The translations under genes were made by a program, and so were the position numbers. A model generated the notes under the pieces. It was not told the DNA's origin, ran no database searches, and was given only the letters and a program-made list of their open reading frames with translations. A DNA stretch of 64,000 nt from Alloyangia pacifica (lineage in GTDB: Bacteria > Pseudomonadota > Alphaproteobacteria > Rhodobacterales > Rhodobacteraceae), in contig NZ_JAIVKX010000005.1 of assembly GCF_020524285.1 (NCBI RefSeq), forward strand, positions 124,001-188,000, in the 5' to 3' direction. Shown here in pieces: positions 51,920 through 60,418 of the stretch; position 1 is the first letter of the stretch; every line of letters begins with the position of its first letter.

Positions 51920-51970
51920 CCGGGGGTTTCACACCCCCGGACCCCCGTGGGATATTTCCGCCTAGAAGAA
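51920..51970 (+). repeat. Rhodobacterales-type intergenic repeat, copy 1
   Basis: Stem CCGGGGGT/ACCCCCGG (51920-51927, 51933-51940), then CCCCCGTGGGATATTTCC and CCTAGAAGAAG. Shares CTAG-N2-R-GAAATATCCC-GGGGG (reverse strand) with the copy near 57.94 kb in opposite orientation. It follows alkB and may also end that transcript. Confidence 0.55.
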
Positions 51971-52048
51971 GGCGCGGCGCCGGCGCGGGGATTGCATTCG
52001 GCCCCTGTGCTCAGCAACATGCGCGACGAAAGTTCAATGAGGTGCGCC

Positions 52049-52441
52049 ATGTCGCTCGAGAAAGCCGCCCGCGCGGTGCGTGAAAACGCCTATGTCCCCT
52101 ACTCGAAGTTCAAGGTCGGGGCGGCGATGCTGGCACCCTCGGGCAAGATCTATTCCGGGTGCAACGTCGAGAACGTCGCCTACCCCGAGGGCACCTGCGC
52201 CGAGGCCGGGGCGATTGCCGCGATGGTGGCCGCGGGCGAGACCGAGATCATCGAGGCCTATGTCATTGCCGATTGCGAGCACCCGCTGCCGCCCTGCGGC
52301 GGCTGCCGCCAGAAGCTCGCCGAGTTCGGCAAGTCCCACGCCAAGGTGACCCTGGCCACCACCGACGGCGCGACGCTGGAGACCACCGTCGGCGAGCTGC
52401 TGCCGGGCGCCTTCGGCACGGGGCACATGGACCGGGCCTGA
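52049..52441 (+). CDS. cdd: Cytidine deaminase
   Basis: 130 residues, homotetrameric-type enzyme turning cytidine and deoxycytidine into uridine forms. Seen: VPYSKFKVGAAML, the zinc and catalytic motif CNVENVAYPEGTCAEAGAI (Cys-Ala-Glu) and PPCGGCRQKLAEF. GAGGTG lies just before the ATG at 52049; another ATG at 52037 is less well placed. First gene of the salvage operon; its stop overlaps deoA by one base (TGATG). Confidence 0.95.
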   Translation: MSLEKAARAVRENAYVPYSKFKVGAAMLAPSGKIYSGCNVENVAYPEGTCAEAGAIAAMVAAGETEIIEAYVIADCEHPLPPCGGCRQKLAEFGKSHAKVTLATTDGATLETTVGELLPGAFGTGHMDRA

Positions 52442-53730
52442 TGGATGCGCGCACGATCATCGCGGCGCTGCGCCGGGGCGAGGTGCCCTCGGACGAGGGG
52501 CTGCGCTGGTTCGCCACCGGGCTCGCCGACGGCACGGTGACCTCGGCGCAGGCCGGGGCCTTTGCCATGGGGGTCTGCCTGCGCGGTCTGCCCGAAGAGG
52601 CGCGGGCGGTGCTGACACTGGCCATGCGCGACAGCGGCCACGTGCTGCAGTGGGACCTTCCGGGCCCGGTGCTCGACAAGCATTCGACCGGCGGGGTGGG
52701 GGACTGCGTGAGCCTCGTGCTGGCGCCGATGCTGGCGGCCTGCGGCGTCTACGTGCCGATGATCTCGGGGCGCGGGCTGGGCCATACCGGCGGCACGCTG
52801 GACAAGCTCGAGGCGATCCCGGGCTATGCGACCGACCCGAGCGAGGACCGGCTGCGTGCGGTCCTGCGGGAGGCGGGCTGCGCCATCGTCTCGGCCTCGG
52901 AGGGGATCGCCCCGGCGGACAAGCGGCTCTATGCCATCCGGGACGTCACCGCGACGGTGGAGTCGCTCGATCTCATCACCGCCTCTATCCTGTCGAAGAA
53001 ACTTGCGGCGGGGCTGGAGGGGCTGGTGCTGGATGTGAAGGTGGGCTCCGGGGCCTTCATGAAGACCATGGAGGAGGCGCGGGCGCTGGCGCGCGCGCTA
53101 GTCGGCACCGCCAAGGCCGCGGGCTGCCCGACAACGGCGCTGATCACCGACATGGACCAGCCGCTCGCGGATGCGCTTGGCAATGCGCTGGAGGTGCGCG
53201 CCTCCATGGAGGTGCTGACCGAGGCGGCTGGCGGGCCGCTGCTGGAGCTGTCCGTGGCACTGGGCGCGGAGCTGCTGGCGGGGACCGGGATCGACGGCGG
53301 CGCGGCGCGGCTGCGCGAGAGCGTTGCCAGCGGCGCCGCGGCGGAGCGCTTCGGGCACATGGTGCACGGGCTTGGCGGTCCGGTGGATTTCGTCGCGCGC
53401 TGGCGCGAGATGCTGCCGCAGGCGCCGGTGGTGATCGACGTGCCCGCGCCCGAGGCCGGGCATGTGGCGGCGATCGACGGCGAGGCGCTGGGGCTGACGG
53501 TCGTGCGGCTCGGCGGTGGCCGCGAGGTCGAGAGCGATCCGGTTGACCCTTCGGTGGGGCTGTCCCATGTGGTGCGTCTTGGCCAAAGGCTCGAGGCAGG
53601 GCAGCCCTTGGCGCGGGTCCATGCGGCAAGCGAGGATGCGGCGCGGGCGGCGGCGCGGGCGGTGCAGGCGGCGATCCGGGTCGGCGAGGTGCCGGACGCG
53701 GGGTCCCTGGTGCGGGAAAGGATCGCCTGA
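52441..53730 (+). CDS. deoA: Thymidine phosphorylase
   Basis: 429 residues. Cleaves thymidine (and deoxyuridine) with phosphate to base and deoxyribose-1-phosphate. Seen: the family signature around DKHSTGGVGDCVSLVLAPML, SGRGLGHTGGTLDKLEAIPG, and LDVKVGSGAFMKTMEEARAL. Overlaps cdd and deoB by one base each. Supplies deoxyribose-1-phosphate to DeoB. Confidence 0.97.
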   Translation: MDARTIIAALRRGEVPSDEGLRWFATGLADGTVTSAQAGAFAMGVCLRGLPEEARAVLTLAMRDSGHVLQWDLPGPVLDKHSTGGVGDCVSLVLAPMLAACGVYVPMISGRGLGHTGGTLDKLEAIPGYATDPSEDRLRAVLREAGCAIVSASEGIAPADKRLYAIRDVTATVESLDLITASILSKKLAAGLEGLVLDVKVGSGAFMKTMEEARALARALVGTAKAAGCPTTALITDMDQPLADALGNALEVRASMEVLTEAAGGPLLELSVALGAELLAGTGIDGGAARLRESVASGAAAERFGHMVHGLGGPVDFVARWREMLPQAPVVIDVPAPEAGHVAAIDGEALGLTVVRLGGGREVESDPVDPSVGLSHVVRLGQRLEAGQPLARVHAASEDAARAAARAVQAAIRVGEVPDAGSLVRERIA

Positions 53731-54935
53731 TGCGGGCATTTCTTGTGGTAATGGATTCGGTGGGCATCGGCGGCGCGCCGGATGCCGCCTCCTATTTCAA
53801 CGCGGGCGTGCCCGACACCGGGGCGAACACGCTGGCTCATATCGCGCAGGCCTGTGCCGAGGGGCGGGCCGAGGAGGGGCGCAGCGGGCCGCTGCACCTG
53901 CCGGTCCTGGGTGCGCTGGGGCTCGGCGCGGCCGTGCGGCTGGCCAGCGACGACGCGGTGCCGGGGCTCGCGGCGGATCCTTCGGGACTCTGGGGCGCGG
54001 CCTCCGAAAGCTCGAGGGGCAAGGACACCCCCTCGGGACATTGGGAGCTGGCGGGGCTGCCGGTGCCCTGGGACTGGCACTATTTCCCGGTCGAGCAGCC
54101 GGTCTTCCCGGCGGAGCTGCTGGCGGAGGTCTGCGAGATCGCCGGTGTGGACGGCACGCTGGCCAATTGCCACGGCTCGGGCACGGTGATGCTCGAGCAG
54201 TTTGGCGAGGAGCACCAGCGTAGCGGATGGCCGATCTGCTACACCTCCGCCGACAGCGTCTTTCAGATCGCCGCGCATGAAGAGAGCTTCGGGCTGGATC
54301 GCCTGCTGGACCTCTGCGGGAAGATCGCCCCGACCCTGCACGAGATGAAAGTGGGCCGGGTCATCGCGCGGCCCTTCGTGGGCGCGCCGGGCAGCTACAA
54401 GCGCACCGCCAACCGCCACGACTACGCGATCATGCCGCCGCAGCCGATCCTCACCAACTGGGTGCAGGATGCCGGGCGCCGGGTCTACGCCATCGGCAAG
54501 ATCGGCGACATCTTCTCGATGCAGGGCATCGACGAGGTGCGCAAGGGCGAGGACGCCACGCTCATGCGCCACCTGTCCGATCTGGTGGAGGAGGCTGAGG
54601 AGGGCTCGCTCACCTTCGCCAATTTCGTCGAGTTCGACAGCCTCTACGGGCACCGCCGCGACGTCTCGGGCTACGCGCGGGCGCTGGAGTGGTTCGACGC
54701 CGAGCTGGGCCGGCTGCTGCCGCGCCTGCGCGACGGCGACCTGCTGCTGATCACCGCCGATCACGGCAATGACCCCACGTGGGTCGGCACGGATCACACC
54801 CGGGAGCGCGTTCCGGTGCTTGTGCACGGGCGCGGGGCAGGGCACATCGGGCAGATCGCATTCGCCGATGTGGCGGCAAGTATCGCGGCGCACCTGCGGG
54901 TGCCCGCGCAAGGACCGGGAAGGAGCTTCCTTTGA
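53730..54935 (+). CDS. deoB: Phosphopentomutase
   Basis: 401 residues, Mn2+-dependent alkaline-phosphatase-fold enzyme that interconverts (deoxy)ribose 1- and 5-phosphates. Seen: FLVVMDSVGIGGAPDA, the phosphorylated threonine context GKDTPSGHWELAG, and ITADHGNDPTWVGTDHTRE. The start overlaps deoA (TGATG), and the end overlaps the TTG start of add. No deoC aldolase is in this operon. Confidence 0.97.
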   Translation: MRAFLVVMDSVGIGGAPDAASYFNAGVPDTGANTLAHIAQACAEGRAEEGRSGPLHLPVLGALGLGAAVRLASDDAVPGLAADPSGLWGAASESSRGKDTPSGHWELAGLPVPWDWHYFPVEQPVFPAELLAEVCEIAGVDGTLANCHGSGTVMLEQFGEEHQRSGWPICYTSADSVFQIAAHEESFGLDRLLDLCGKIAPTLHEMKVGRVIARPFVGAPGSYKRTANRHDYAIMPPQPILTNWVQDAGRRVYAIGKIGDIFSMQGIDEVRKGEDATLMRHLSDLVEEAEEGSLTFANFVEFDSLYGHRRDVSGYARALEWFDAELGRLLPRLRDGDLLLITADHGNDPTWVGTDHTRERVPVLVHGRGAGHIGQIAFADVAASIAAHLRVPAQGPGRSFL

Positions 54936-55954
54936 GAGACCCAAGAGACCACGACGAGGAAAGCCTGCACCGGATCAAGGGGCTGCCCAAGGTCGAACTG
55001 CACCTGCACATCGAGGGCGCGGCTCCCCCGTCCTTCATCCGCGGGCTGGCGCAGGAGAAGAACGTGCGGCTCGACGGCATCTTCGCCGCGGACGGGTCGT
55101 ACATCTACCGCGACTTCCTGCAATTCCTCGAGGTTTACGAGGCGGCGACCTCGGTGCTGAAATCGCCCGAGGATTATGCCCGGCTGACCTCTGCCGTGCT
55201 CGAGGAATGCGCGGCGAACGGTGTGATTTACGCCGAGACCTTCATTTCTCCCGACTTCTGCGGCGGCGGCGATCTGGGCGCCTGGCGTGAGTACCTGCAT
55301 GCTATGCAGGACGCGGCGGACCGCGCCGAGCGCGACATGGGCATCACCCTGCGCGGCGTGGTCACCTGCGTGCGCCACTTCGGCCCCGAGAAGGCCAAGG
55401 CCGCGGCGCTCTGCGCCGCCGAGACCGCGGGTGACTGGATTTGCGGCTTCGGCATGGGCGGCGACGAGAACCGCGGCGAGCAGCGCGACTTCGCCTACAG
55501 CTTCGACATGGCGCGCGAGGCCGGGCTGCGGCTGACCACCCATGCGGGCGAATGGCGCGGACCCGCGGAAGTGCGCCGGGCGATCGAGGATCTCGGGGTC
55601 GAGCGCATCGGCCACGGTGTGCGCGCCATCGAGGATCCGGGGCTGGTCGAGCTGATCGCCGAGCGCGGCATCACGCTCGAGGTCTGCCCCGGCTCCAACG
55701 TGCGGCTCGGGGTCTACCCGGCGCTTGCGGCGCACCCGATCCAGAAGCTGCGCGACCGGGGGGCAAAGGTCACCGTGTCCACCGACGACCCGCCGTTCTT
55801 CCATTCCACCATGGTGCAGGAATACGAAAACCTTGCACGCACCTTCGGATGGGAGGAAGAGGACTTCATCGAGATTGCCAAGACCTCCGCGAACGCGGCC
55901 TTCTGTTCGGCCGGGACGCGCGAGGCGCTGCTGAAGAGACTGGAGAGCGCATGA
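54932..55954 (+). CDS. add: Adenosine deaminase
   Basis: 340 residues, Zn-dependent TIM barrel converting adenosine to inosine. Seen: [15 protein letters not shown] (HxH), [24 protein letters not shown], and [12 protein letters not shown] (zinc Asp). The start is TTG at 54932, overlapping the deoB stop and preceded by AAGGAG at good spacing; no ATG is available nearby. Overlaps upp by ATGA. Relatives also deaminate adenine (Ade), but the HLHIEG context is compatible with either. Confidence 0.93.
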   Translation: MRDPRDHDEESLHRIKGLPKVELHLHIEGAAPPSFIRGLAQEKNVRLDGIFAADGSYIYRDFLQFLEVYEAATSVLKSPEDYARLTSAVLEECAANGVIYAETFISPDFCGGGDLGAWREYLHAMQDAADRAERDMGITLRGVVTCVRHFGPEKAKAAALCAAETAGDWICGFGMGGDENRGEQRDFAYSFDMAREAGLRLTTHAGEWRGPAEVRRAIEDLGVERIGHGVRAIEDPGLVELIAERGITLEVCPGSNVRLGVYPALAAHPIQKLRDRGAKVTVSTDDPPFFHSTMVQEYENLARTFGWEEEDFIEIAKTSANAAFCSAGTREALLKRLESA

Positions 55955-56580
55955 AACACCTGACCGTCGTCGATCACCCGCTGGTGCAGCACAAGCTCAC
56001 GCTGATGCGCGAGAAGGACACCTCCACGGCCTCCTTCCGCCAGCTGCTGCGCGAGATTTCCCTGCTGCTGGCCTATGAGGTCACCCGCGAGCTGCCGGTC
56101 ACCACCAAGCACATCGAGACGCCGATGTGCGAGATGGCGGCCCCGACCATCGAGGGCAAGAAGCTGGCGCTGGTGTCGATCCTGCGCGCCGGCAACGGGC
56201 TGCTCGACGGCATTCTCGAGCTGATCCCCGCCGCGCGCGTCGGCTTCGTCGGGCTCTACCGCGACGAGGAGACGCTGGAGCCGGTGCAATATTACTTCAA
56301 GGTGCCCAAGAACCTCGAGGACCGCACGGTGATCGCCGTCGATCCGATGCTGGCGACGGGCAATTCCTCGGTCGCGGCGATCGACCTGCTGAAGCAGGCG
56401 GGCGCGAAGAACGTGATCTTCCTGTGCCTGCTCGCCTCGCCCGAGGGCGTCAAGCGCATGGAAGAGGCGCATCCCGACGTGCCGATCATCACCGCGGCGC
56501 TCGACGAGAAGCTCAACGAAAAGGGCTACATCGTTCCGGGACTAGGGGATGCGGGCGACCGCATGTTCGGCACAAAATAA
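55951..56580 (+). CDS. upp: Uracil phosphoribosyltransferase
   Basis: 209 residues. Uracil + PRPP to UMP. Seen: [20 protein letters not shown] at the N-terminus, [14 protein letters not shown], the PRPP loop [16 protein letters not shown] and [17 protein letters not shown] at the end. Last gene of the cdd-deoA-deoB-add-upp operon, which together turns cytidine and uridine or thymidine compounds into UMP and pentose phosphate. Confidence 0.97.
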   Translation: MKHLTVVDHPLVQHKLTLMREKDTSTASFRQLLREISLLLAYEVTRELPVTTKHIETPMCEMAAPTIEGKKLALVSILRAGNGLLDGILELIPAARVGFVGLYRDEETLEPVQYYFKVPKNLEDRTVIAVDPMLATGNSSVAAIDLLKQAGAKNVIFLCLLASPEGVKRMEEAHPDVPIITAALDEKLNEKGYIVPGLGDAGDRMFGTK

Positions 56581-56598
56581 GCCCCCTCAACGCTTTAC

Positions 56599-56635
56599 AG
56601 CTGCGCGGCGCTCATGCAATGCTTGCCGCGCAGCT
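56599..56635 (+). terminator. Hairpin between upp and the SPOR gene
   Basis: Perfect 11-base arms AGCTGCGCGGC (56599-56609) and GCCGCGCAGCT (56625-56635) with a 15-base loop, no T-run. Nineteen bases past the upp stop and overlapping the leader of the SPOR-domain gene; either a weak terminator or an mRNA control element. Confidence 0.5.
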
Positions 56636-56649
56636 TCCTGGGGGGCGAC

Positions 56650-57927
56650 ATGCGTATCAAGGTTCCGGCGAGTCTCGCCATTCTGGCTCTGGGCACGGCG
56701 ATCGGCCCTGCCTTCATTGGCGCCCCCGTGCTGGCGCAGCGGATCGACACGATCAGCGATCCGGCGGAAGTGCCCCCGGCCAGCTATACCGCGTCGCAAT
56801 ATGTCGACAGCCGCGGCTGCGTGTTCGTCCGGGCCGGTTTCGATGATGCGGTGATCTGGGTGCCGCGGGTCAGCCGCGCCGGCGAGCCGGTCTGCGGCTA
56901 TGCGCCGAGCCTGTCGGGTCAGAGCCGGACCGCGACCGCAACGCCCCAGACCGCCCCGGCAGCGCCGGCCGAGCCCGCTCCTGCGCCCGCCCGCACCGCA
57001 ACCGCCCGGCCCGCGCCGACACCTGCGCCGGCGCCCACCACTCGCAGTAGCCAGCCGATGACCACCGTGGCCTCGACGCCCGCGCCCGTGGTCAAGGCCC
57101 TGGCCTCCAAGCCACCCGCCGCCCCGGCACCGCGCGTCGTGGCGCGCGTGCCCGCGCAACATGCGGCCCCGGCCCCCGCAGCACCGGCGAGCGGGCTCAT
57201 CGGCGGCGCCTGCGCGCCCGGCTTCAGCGGCGAGATCGTCAGCAATGGCCGCACCGTGCGCTGCGGGCCCCAGACCGCGCCCTATGCGACCGAGGTGCGC
57301 CGGGGCGAGGCGCCGGCGCCGGGCAAGAACGTCTATTACAACCAGGGCGGCGGCGTCGGCAGCTGGCAGGACGGCAAACTGATGGTGCCCGGTGGCACCC
57401 GCATCCTGCCGCGCCATGTCTACGAGGACGGCCCGGCGGAGCGGACCATTGTCCCCTCCGGCTATCGCCCGGCCTGGGAGGATGACCGGCTCAACCCGCA
57501 TCGCGCGCTGCAGACGGTCAAGGGCTACTACGACACCCAGCGCGTCTGGACCCACGAGGTGCCCTATGCCTCGACCGCCGGAACCGTGGCCACCGCGGTG
57601 GCGCCGCGGGTGCGTTTCGAGGGCGATCCGGCGCTGAAGCCTGCGCCGTCGACGACCGGGAGCTCCGTCGTCGCGGTGGCTTCCGACAGTGCCTCGGACG
57701 ATAGCGGGGCGCTGCGCTACGTGCAGATCGGAGCGTTCAGCACGGCGGCGAAGGCCGCGGATGCCAGCCGCCGCCTGCAGGCGGCCGGCTTGCCGGTGCA
57801 GGAGCTTCTGCGCAAGTCCGACGGCATGCGCCGCCTGCGTGTCGGCCCCTACGCCGACGACCGCGCGGCGCAGATCGCCTTGGCCAAGGTCCGCGCCACG
57901 GGCTATCAGGCGGCAAGCCTGCGCTGA
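56650..57927 (+). CDS. Secreted SPOR-domain protein
   Basis: 425 residues. Signal peptide (IKVPASLAILALGTAIGPAF, cleavage near VLA-QRID), a short N-terminal domain with two cysteines (RGCVFVRAGF; VCGYAPSL), a long Pro/Ala linker (about 95-190), a middle segment with two more cysteines, and a C-terminal SPOR repeat (about 353-425: LRYVQIGAFSTAAKAADASR). SPOR domains bind denuded glycan at division sites. ATG at 56650 follows GGGGGG. Periplasmic cell-wall role is likely; the middle part is unrecognised. Confidence 0.88.
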   Translation: MRIKVPASLAILALGTAIGPAFIGAPVLAQRIDTISDPAEVPPASYTASQYVDSRGCVFVRAGFDDAVIWVPRVSRAGEPVCGYAPSLSGQSRTATATPQTAPAAPAEPAPAPARTATARPAPTPAPAPTTRSSQPMTTVASTPAPVVKALASKPPAAPAPRVVARVPAQHAAPAPAAPASGLIGGACAPGFSGEIVSNGRTVRCGPQTAPYATEVRRGEAPAPGKNVYYNQGGGVGSWQDGKLMVPGGTRILPRHVYEDGPAERTIVPSGYRPAWEDDRLNPHRALQTVKGYYDTQRVWTHEVPYASTAGTVATAVAPRVRFEGDPALKPAPSTTGSSVVAVASDSASDDSGALRYVQIGAFSTAAKAADASRRLQAAGLPVQELLRKSDGMRRLRVGPYADDRAAQIALAKVRATGYQAASLR

Positions 57928-57940
57928 TCGCGCCCGTCAG

Positions 57941-58010
57941 CTAGACAGAAATATCCCGGGGGAGGCCGCGTCAGCGGACGGGGGCAGCGCCCCCTGCCAC
58001 CTCGATATTT
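57941..58010 (-). repeat. Rhodobacterales-type intergenic repeat, copy 2
   Basis: CTAGACAGAAATATCCCGGGGG at its left end (57941-57962), a GGGGGC-AGC-GCCCCC hairpin (57980-57994) and CGATATTT at 58003-58010. It is in opposite orientation to the copy at 51.9 kb, with which it shares the GAAATATCCC core and the G/C runs. Confidence 0.5.
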
Positions 58011-58085
58011 GCCACCCAAGGGTCCCGAGGGGCCGCGATAGTCGCAGGCGGCGCAGGCAAACATCGGCTGGGCAGCGCCCCCTCA

Positions 58086-58119
58086 TGCCTGTCAAGCTGG
58101 CTTGCCTGTCGAACTGGCC
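58086..58119 (+). repeat. Two imperfect 17-base tandem repeats
   Basis: TGCCTGTCAAGCTGGCT and TGCCTGTCGAACTGGCC, 14 of 17 matching, in the gap between the SPOR gene and the next minus-strand gene. No function seen; the remainder of 57928-58192 shows no gene. Confidence 0.5.
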
Positions 58120-58192
58120 ATGCCGCGGCCAGGGTCTTCACAGGTCAGGGCCTTAGAAGGTCAGGGTAGCCAATTTCTCGCTCATTAGGGCC

Positions 58193-59218
58193 TCAGCCGC
58201 CGCAGATTCCCTGCAACCGCACCCAGTCCGCATCGCTCAGCACCGGCACGCTGCCCTCGGCGGCGCGGGGGTCGCCCTCGACCAGCGGCAGCACGGCTTC
58301 GCCGGTGATGTCGCGGGCGTAGGCATAGGGCGAACTGCGCAGCTCGATCTTCGCGAAGCCGGCCAGCAGCGCGTCGGTGGGGACGGGGGTCTGCGGGCGT
58401 GTCAGCAGCTCCTCGGCGTAGCTCTCGAGCGTGCCGCGCGGCAGCGAGCCGGTGGTCAGCAGCTTGAGGCTCGACCAGAGGCCCGCGTGGCGCAGCAGGT
58501 CGCCGAGCGGGTCGGATTGCTTCGCCCGCAGCGACTCGGCGAGGATGTAGCCCGCCGCCACGTCCGGGTCCTCGTAGTCTTCGAGCAGATCGCCGCTGAC
58601 GAGGATGATGCCGCCCGGCAGATGCGCCGTGTCGCGCACGCCGTCGCGCAGCACCACGAGATCGCCGCGCCGCGCTTCGCCGAGCACGCGGGTGGCAAGG
58701 TGGCGCAGCGGGCGCTGCGCCTCGCTGGTGCCGCAGGGACGCCCCGAGACGCGGGCGATCTGGCTGAGCAGCGCCTGGCCGATCTCGACCCGTTTGGCCC
58801 GGGGCACGACGCGTTCGGCATGGTCCAGCAGCGCCCCCGGCAGCCAGAGCAGCACCCCGGCGGCAACCAGCGCGGCGATCACGGAGATCATGCGCAGGCG
58901 CAGCTTGCCGGGCTTGGGACGGCGCCGCTCGATGTCGCGCAGCACGCGGTCGATGGCGTCGATCATCGTGCTCTCGTCCTCGGCCAGCTCCAGCGTCTCG
59001 CCGGGATCGCCATCGGGATGGTAGAGCGCCGGGCTGCGGCCCTTGTTGGCGCGCACCACGGCGGCCATCGACCAATGCGAGAGCGCGCGGCCGGAGATGT
59101 CCGAGACGGTGAGCGTGGCATCGCCCATCGACAGGATCACCTCGCGCCGCTGCGCATCCGGCTCGGGCCGCCAGAGCGCGGTGGCTTCGAGGCGCTGGTA
59201 CTCCTTGAGGGCTGTCAT
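58193..59218 (-). CDS. Membrane protein with degenerate M48-like peptidase domain
   Basis: 341 residues: cytosolic N-terminal part, one or two membrane segments (LRMISVIAALVAAGVLLWLP, 108-127), then a domain resembling M48 metalloproteases: THLP-like AHLPGGIILVSGDLLEDYED (residues 199-216) precedes GYILAESLRAK, where active enzymes have LAHExxH. Here HExxH reads AESLR (227-231), so both zinc histidines are gone and catalysis by the M48 mechanism is not expected. Start at 59218; the further upstream frame is Arg/Ser-rich and unlikely. Stand-alone gene. Confidence 0.78.
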   Translation of the reverse strand: MTALKEYQRLEATALWRPEPDAQRREVILSMGDATLTVSDISGRALSHWSMAAVVRANKGRSPALYHPDGDPGETLELAEDESTMIDAIDRVLRDIERRRPKPGKLRLRMISVIAALVAAGVLLWLPGALLDHAERVVPRAKRVEIGQALLSQIARVSGRPCGTSEAQRPLRHLATRVLGEARRGDLVVLRDGVRDTAHLPGGIILVSGDLLEDYEDPDVAAGYILAESLRAKQSDPLGDLLRHAGLWSSLKLLTTGSLPRGTLESYAEELLTRPQTPVPTDALLAGFAKIELRSSPYAYARDITGEAVLPLVEGDPRAAEGSVPVLSDADWVRLQGICGG

Positions 59219-59458
59219 GCTCGGGGTGCGTTCTCGGGGCGATCTTCGGGGGCGTTTCTGCGGCGCTTTTCCGGGCCGAAGGGCCCGCTGCTCTGCCTGT
59301 ACTCCGCCTCTGCTTAGCAAGCTCCCCGCGCAGGAGCAATCGCTGCCGCGCGGCACGGCGTTCACGTCGCGCCGCGATGCGGTCACGGTTGCGAAAAAGA
59401 CGCGTCCGGCAGGGCTTGCAGATGTTCAGCCCCGCGACCGGAGGCTAGGGTCGGCGAC

Positions 59459-60106
59459 ATGATCATCTCGGCCGGCCGCAATTACATCTTCGTGCATATC
59501 CCCAAGACCGGGGGCAGCTCGCTGGCGCGGGCGCTGGAGGCACGCGCGCAGCGCGACGACATCCTGATCGGCGACACGCCGAAGGCGCTGAAGCGCAAGG
59601 CGCGGCTGAAGGGGCTGACCCCGCGCGGGCGGCTCTGGAAGCATTCCACGCTGGCCGATATCGACGGCATACTGACCCCGGGCGAGATCGCCGGGATGCG
59701 CCGTGTCGCGCTGGTGCGCAACCCGTGGGACCGGATGGTGAGCTATTACCACTGGCTGCGTGTGCAGAGCTTCGATCACCCGGCGGTGCGCCTGTCGCAG
59801 GCGCTCGATTTCGCGCCTTTCGTGCTGCACCCGCAGACCACGGCGAGCCTGAGCGCCTGGCCCAGCTCGCGCTACCTGAGCGATGTCAGCGGGGCGGACC
59901 GCGGCGACATCTGGCTGCGGCTCGAGCATCTGTCCGAGGACCTCGCCCCCTTCGAGGCGCATCTCGGGTTCCGTCTCGAGGTGGGGCACGAGAACGCCTC
60001 GGAGCGTCGCCGCGACTACCGGGGCTACTACAACGCGCGGACCGTGGACCACGTCGCGCGGATCTGCGCCGAGGATATCTGGCGCTTTGGCTATAGCTTC
60101 GACTGA
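59459..60106 (+). CDS. Sulfotransferase family 2-like protein
   Basis: 215 residues. P-loop-like fold with a PAPS-binding motif IFVHIPKTGGSSLARALE (5'-phosphosulfate loop PKTGGSS) and VRNPWDRMVSYYHWLRVQ for the 3'-phosphate site. Such proteins sulfate glycans or other polymers in the cytoplasm or at the membrane. No signal peptide; no glycosyltransferase gene is adjacent. The 240 bases before it hold nothing I recognise. Confidence 0.85.
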   Translation: MIISAGRNYIFVHIPKTGGSSLARALEARAQRDDILIGDTPKALKRKARLKGLTPRGRLWKHSTLADIDGILTPGEIAGMRRVALVRNPWDRMVSYYHWLRVQSFDHPAVRLSQALDFAPFVLHPQTTASLSAWPSSRYLSDVSGADRGDIWLRLEHLSEDLAPFEAHLGFRLEVGHENASERRRDYRGYYNARTVDHVARICAEDIWRFGYSFD

Positions 60107-60153
60107 GGGGACGGTGCCGGGTTTATGGCTCCGGTTTGGGAAATTATGCCAAG

Positions 60154-60190
60154 TTAAAGGCGATTAACCATTTCGTTAACCATTTGTTAA
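60154..60190 (+). promoter_or_regulatory. CtrA-type site cluster without an annotated target
   Basis: TTAACCATTTGTTAA at 60176-60190 is an exact TTAA-N7-TTAA CtrA box, and additional TTAA half-sites lie at 60154 and 60164; TTAACCAT occurs twice in tandem. It falls between two convergent genes, so no protein-coding gene starts here. Confidence 0.6.
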
Positions 60191-60418
60191 TGTCTTGGCG
60201 ATTTGACTGGGCCCACGGTCGCAACCTCGTCTACTGGCGGCCGTGCCAGGGGGTGAACCGCTCCTATGATCGTTTCCGTTTTCTGTATGCTGGCAAGCAT
60301 TTGATCTTGGTTCGGGTACACCCTCTGGCGCTTTTTGATCCCCGCCGAACTTGCTCCGATACTGCGGCTTCCAACCGCTCCGTGGCCGACCTGAGCGGCA
60401 GCGATCCGTCTCCATGCG
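60191..60418. other. Non-coding stretch of lower GC downstream of the CtrA-type site
   Basis: About 230 bases of visibly lower G+C (near half) between the sulfotransferase and RNase T2 genes. Contains a small ATGCT-GGCA-AGCAT stem-loop (60287-60300) and CTTTTTG (60330-60336). The only open frame runs into RNase T2 antisense and lacks a ribosome site. A small RNA is possible; otherwise I see nothing. Confidence 0.4.
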
